Below, one piece after another: positions 6,312 to 8,193 of a stretch of DNA of 8,193 nucleotides. The first letter of the stretch is position 1. Each line of letters starts with the position of its first letter. The stretch is from Savagea sp. GTDB lineage: Bacteria > Bacillota > Bacilli > Bacillales_A > Planococcaceae. Under the pieces are notes generated by a model. That model searched no databases. It had not been told where the DNA came from and worked only from the letters and a program-made list of their open reading frames with translations. The DNA lies in NCBI GenBank assembly GCA_030146155.1, contig JASLCF010000132.1, positions 1-8,193 on the forward strand, written 5' to 3'. The position numbers were made by a program, and so were the translations under genes.

Positions 6312-7175
6312 ATGGTTAAATTTCACAGTGAACAAGCAACATTTATTCCTCAAGTGCAGATTAACGTTAAAGATTTAGAAGCTTCAATTTCATTTTATCA
6401 ACAAGTAATCGGGCTATCTGTTATTGAAAAAAAGGGAAGTCACTACGCTGCATTAGGGGTAGATGAAGAGTGTCCATTTTTAATTTTACATGTGCCTAAA
6501 AATGTGCGCCATCCTGAAAAAAATAGAACGGGCTTGTATCATTTTGCTATCTTATTACCCGACAGAGTAAGTTTAGGAGTCATTATGCGTCATTTGATGA
6601 GCCAAAATATTCCTTTTGGAGCAGCAGACCATGATGTGAGTGAGGCTCTTTATTTGTCTGATATTGACGGGAATGGGATTGAAATTTATGCGGATAGAAA
6701 TCCCGATGAGTGGAAATGGACAGGGCAAGAAGTTTATATGACAACGAAAAGAATTGATCAGGAAGGTCTCTTACAGGTGAGTGAAGGACACGCTTGGACT
6801 GGAAAAATGCCAAAAGAAACAATCATGGGCCATCTTCATTTACATGTTGCAGATTTAATCGAAACACATGCATTCTATGAAGCTCTTGGTTTTGAGATTG
6901 TAGCTAGTGGTCCTACAGTGATGTTTATGTCTACCTCACAGTACCATCATCATATTGCGATTAACGTGTGGAATGGAGAGGGAATTGCTCCACAAGAACC
7001 TTTCACAGTAGGTTTAGAGCGAGCGATTGTTCGTTTTCCTTCCGCTCATAGTTTAGAGAAATCGATAGAGAGATTGCATCAAATCGATGCCACTGTAATT
7101 AAAGTAGATGAACGTTATGAAGCAGTCGATCCATCAGGAAACCGCTTCACTTTGACATTAGCTTGCAGTAAATAA
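6312..7175 (+). CDS. CatE-like two-domain VOC protein (putative extradiol catechol 2,3-dioxygenase)
   Basis: A 287-aa protein of the vicinal-oxygen-chelate superfamily, close in layout to Bacillus CatE, a catechol 2,3-dioxygenase that cleaves the ring next to the two hydroxyls. Module starts are visible at VQINVKDLEASISFYQ (15-30) and HLHLHVADLIETHAFYE (174-190). The CatE hallmarks TGLYHFAILLPDR (73-85), DHDVSEALYLSDIDGNGIEIYADR (106-129) and YHHHIAINVWNG (211-222) are present. Possible metal ligands are H77, E124 and one or more of H174/H176/H178 and H212-214. The final module ends DPSGNRFTLTL, without the Glu often found there. The SD is weak (AGAG/GATGAG region before ATG 6312). The next gene starts 23 bases after the stop, so co-transcription is likely. 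Superfamily is firm; catechol as substrate is inference. Confidence 0.82.
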   Translation: MVKFHSEQATFIPQVQINVKDLEASISFYQQVIGLSVIEKKGSHYAALGVDEECPFLILHVPKNVRHPEKNRTGLYHFAILLPDRVSLGVIMRHLMSQNIPFGAADHDVSEALYLSDIDGNGIEIYADRNPDEWKWTGQEVYMTTKRIDQEGLLQVSEGHAWTGKMPKETIMGHLHLHVADLIETHAFYEALGFEIVASGPTVMFMSTSQYHHHIAINVWNGEGIAPQEPFTVGLERAIVRFPSAHSLEKSIERLHQIDATVIKVDERYEAVDPSGNRFTLTLACSK

Positions 7176-7198
7176 AGAGATTGAAGGGGAGTCAAAGC

Positions 7199-8193
7199 AT
7201 GTCTAGAAAGAGAGTACCTAAATTAAAGCCAATTGAAGAAGTAAAAGAAGGCACTTATTTATGGAAAGCAAAAGAACAGGATATTGAGCAGTCACATATG
7301 TTCCAGTTTAGGGATTGGTTGAATGAAACTTATCAATTAGAATTAAAATCTTATGATGACCTATGGAAGTGGTCTATTGAATACATGCCTGATTTTTGGG
7401 AATCGATTTATCGTTATTTTCCATTTGATCAACAGCAGTCTTATGAGCAAGTCATGACAACAAGACAAATGCCAAAAACGAAGTGGTTTACAGGAGCAAC
7501 TATCAATTATGCACAACATGTTTTACAACAAAAAGAAGATACAAAAATCGCAATTTATTCTAAATCAGAAACAAGAACGGATGTATTAAAAACATGGGGA
7601 GAGCTAAAGGCAGACGTTGTAAAGTTAGCCACTTACTTGAAAGGTCTTGGCGTTGAAAAGGGGGACCGTGTAGCAGGTTATCTTCCTAATATTTATGAAT
7701 CAGTCGTTTCTTTGTTGGCTACAGCAAGTATCGGAGCGATTTGGACAAGTGTGTCACCGAGTTATGGATTAAAGAGTGTTGTAGAACGTTTTACGATTAC
7801 GAAACCTAAAGTAGTAATAGCTGTCGGAGGGTATACATTTGGGGGCGAACAAACGGATCGCCGAGAAGATGTTCGTCAATTGAAGAGTTTAGTCCCTTCT
7901 ATTGAAAGTATTATTTTTGTACCTTATGTTTTTGCAGCTCCTAAAAATGATTATATTCATTTATGGCCAGAGATTATGAATCATGCGACGCCTTCTTTTT
8001 CCGAGTTTTCTTTTGAAGAAATGGAATTTAACGAAGCGCTATGGATTTTATTCTCTTCAGGGACGAGTGGTATTCCTGAGAGCGTGGTTCATAGTCATGG
8101 TGGAATTACACTGGAGATGTACAAGTTACTTCATTTGCATATGAATATTTCACAAAAGGATACCGTTTTCTTTCATACGATGAATCAATGGTT
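7199..8193 (+). CDS. Acetoacetyl-CoA synthetase-like acyl-adenylating enzyme, N-terminal half (cut by window edge)
   Basis: 331 codons are visible; the family is about 650 aa, so the C-terminal half is outside the window. The ATG at 7199 follows AAGGGGAG (7184-7191) with a 7-nt spacer. The N-terminus (to about residue 90) matches the acetyl/acetoacetyl-CoA synthetase N-domain, with LWKWSIEYMPDFWESIYRYF, and KWFTGATINYAQHVL follows. The AMP-binding core includes LKGLGVEKGDRVAGYLPN, AIWTSVSPSYG and the ATP-binding loop SSGTSGIPESVVHSHGG (286-302). The overall pattern fits acetoacetate-CoA ligase, which activates acetoacetate with ATP and CoA, better than acetate-CoA ligase. Oddly, the P-loop Lys usual in SGTTGxPK is Glu (E294). 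It follows the CatE-like gene by 23 bp, probably in one operon. Acetoacetate specificity is moderately sure. Confidence 0.87.
   Translation, partial: MSRKRVPKLKPIEEVKEGTYLWKAKEQDIEQSHMFQFRDWLNETYQLELKSYDDLWKWSIEYMPDFWESIYRYFPFDQQQSYEQVMTTRQMPKTKWFTGATINYAQHVLQQKEDTKIAIYSKSETRTDVLKTWGELKADVVKLATYLKGLGVEKGDRVAGYLPNIYESVVSLLATASIGAIWTSVSPSYGLKSVVERFTITKPKVVIAVGGYTFGGEQTDRREDVRQLKSLVPSIESIIFVPYVFAAPKNDYIHLWPEIMNHATPSFSEFSFEEMEFNEALWILFSSGTSGIPESVVHSHGGITLEMYKLLHLHMNISQKDTVFFHTMNQW

Noticed and set aside
6583..6822. 79-codon minus-strand frame
   Set aside because: It is antisense to the conserved CatE-like coding region.
1..8193. Mobile element, CRISPR array or defence system
   Set aside because: I saw no transposase, integrase, direct repeat array, target-site duplication or abrupt change in base composition.

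Overview
The window is low-GC, tightly packed bacterial DNA with AAGGAGG-type Shine-Dalgarno sequences, some TTG and GTG starts, a perfect CcpA cre-box match, a TPP riboswitch and YkoEDC/CatE-like proteins. Together these point to a Bacillota (class Bacilli) chromosome. I cannot assign the genus with confidence. I see no insertion sequence, phage gene, CRISPR array, tRNA or rRNA. No stretch over 300 bases lacks a gene.

Left part (1-992, minus strand): the first 36 codons of a GntR-family regulator run off the left edge. Upstream of it, a perfect 11-bp inverted repeat can act as a terminator for pgeF and contains a FadR-type operator core (TGGT-CAT-ACCA). A perfect cre match lies next to it. 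pgeF encodes a zinc-dependent laccase-domain protein (YfiH/LACC1 family). Its start is best placed at 932, not 992, because a good promoter lies just upstream of 992.

Centre-left (993-4052, plus strand): a promoter whose -10 overlaps that of divergent pgeF drives a TPP riboswitch, a large hairpin terminator and the ykoE-ykoD-ykoC operon. These genes encode the substrate-binding, double-ATPase and transmembrane coupling subunits of a dedicated ECF thiamine-type transporter. ykoE starts at a TTG (1211) beyond the riboswitch terminator; the upstream in-frame ATG lies inside the terminator hairpin. A 16-bp stem at 4016-4052 terminates both this operon and the convergent gene.

Centre-right (4058-5248, minus strand): a 396-aa protein of the CofE-like 'coenzyme F420-0:L-glutamate ligase' family, whose real role in Bacilli that lack F420 is unclear. 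It is divergent from a LysR-type regulator gene, and the 121-bp gap carries an ACTTA-N11-TAAGT dyad suited to a LysR operator.

Right part (5370-8193, plus strand): the LysR regulator gene, a two-domain VOC protein resembling Bacillus CatE (catechol 2,3-dioxygenase family), and the first half of an acetoacetyl-CoA synthetase-like gene follow closely with no visible terminator, so they probably form an operon. This regulator / ring-cleavage-type / acetoacetate-activation set, next to the orphan CofE-like gene, is the least explained part of the window.
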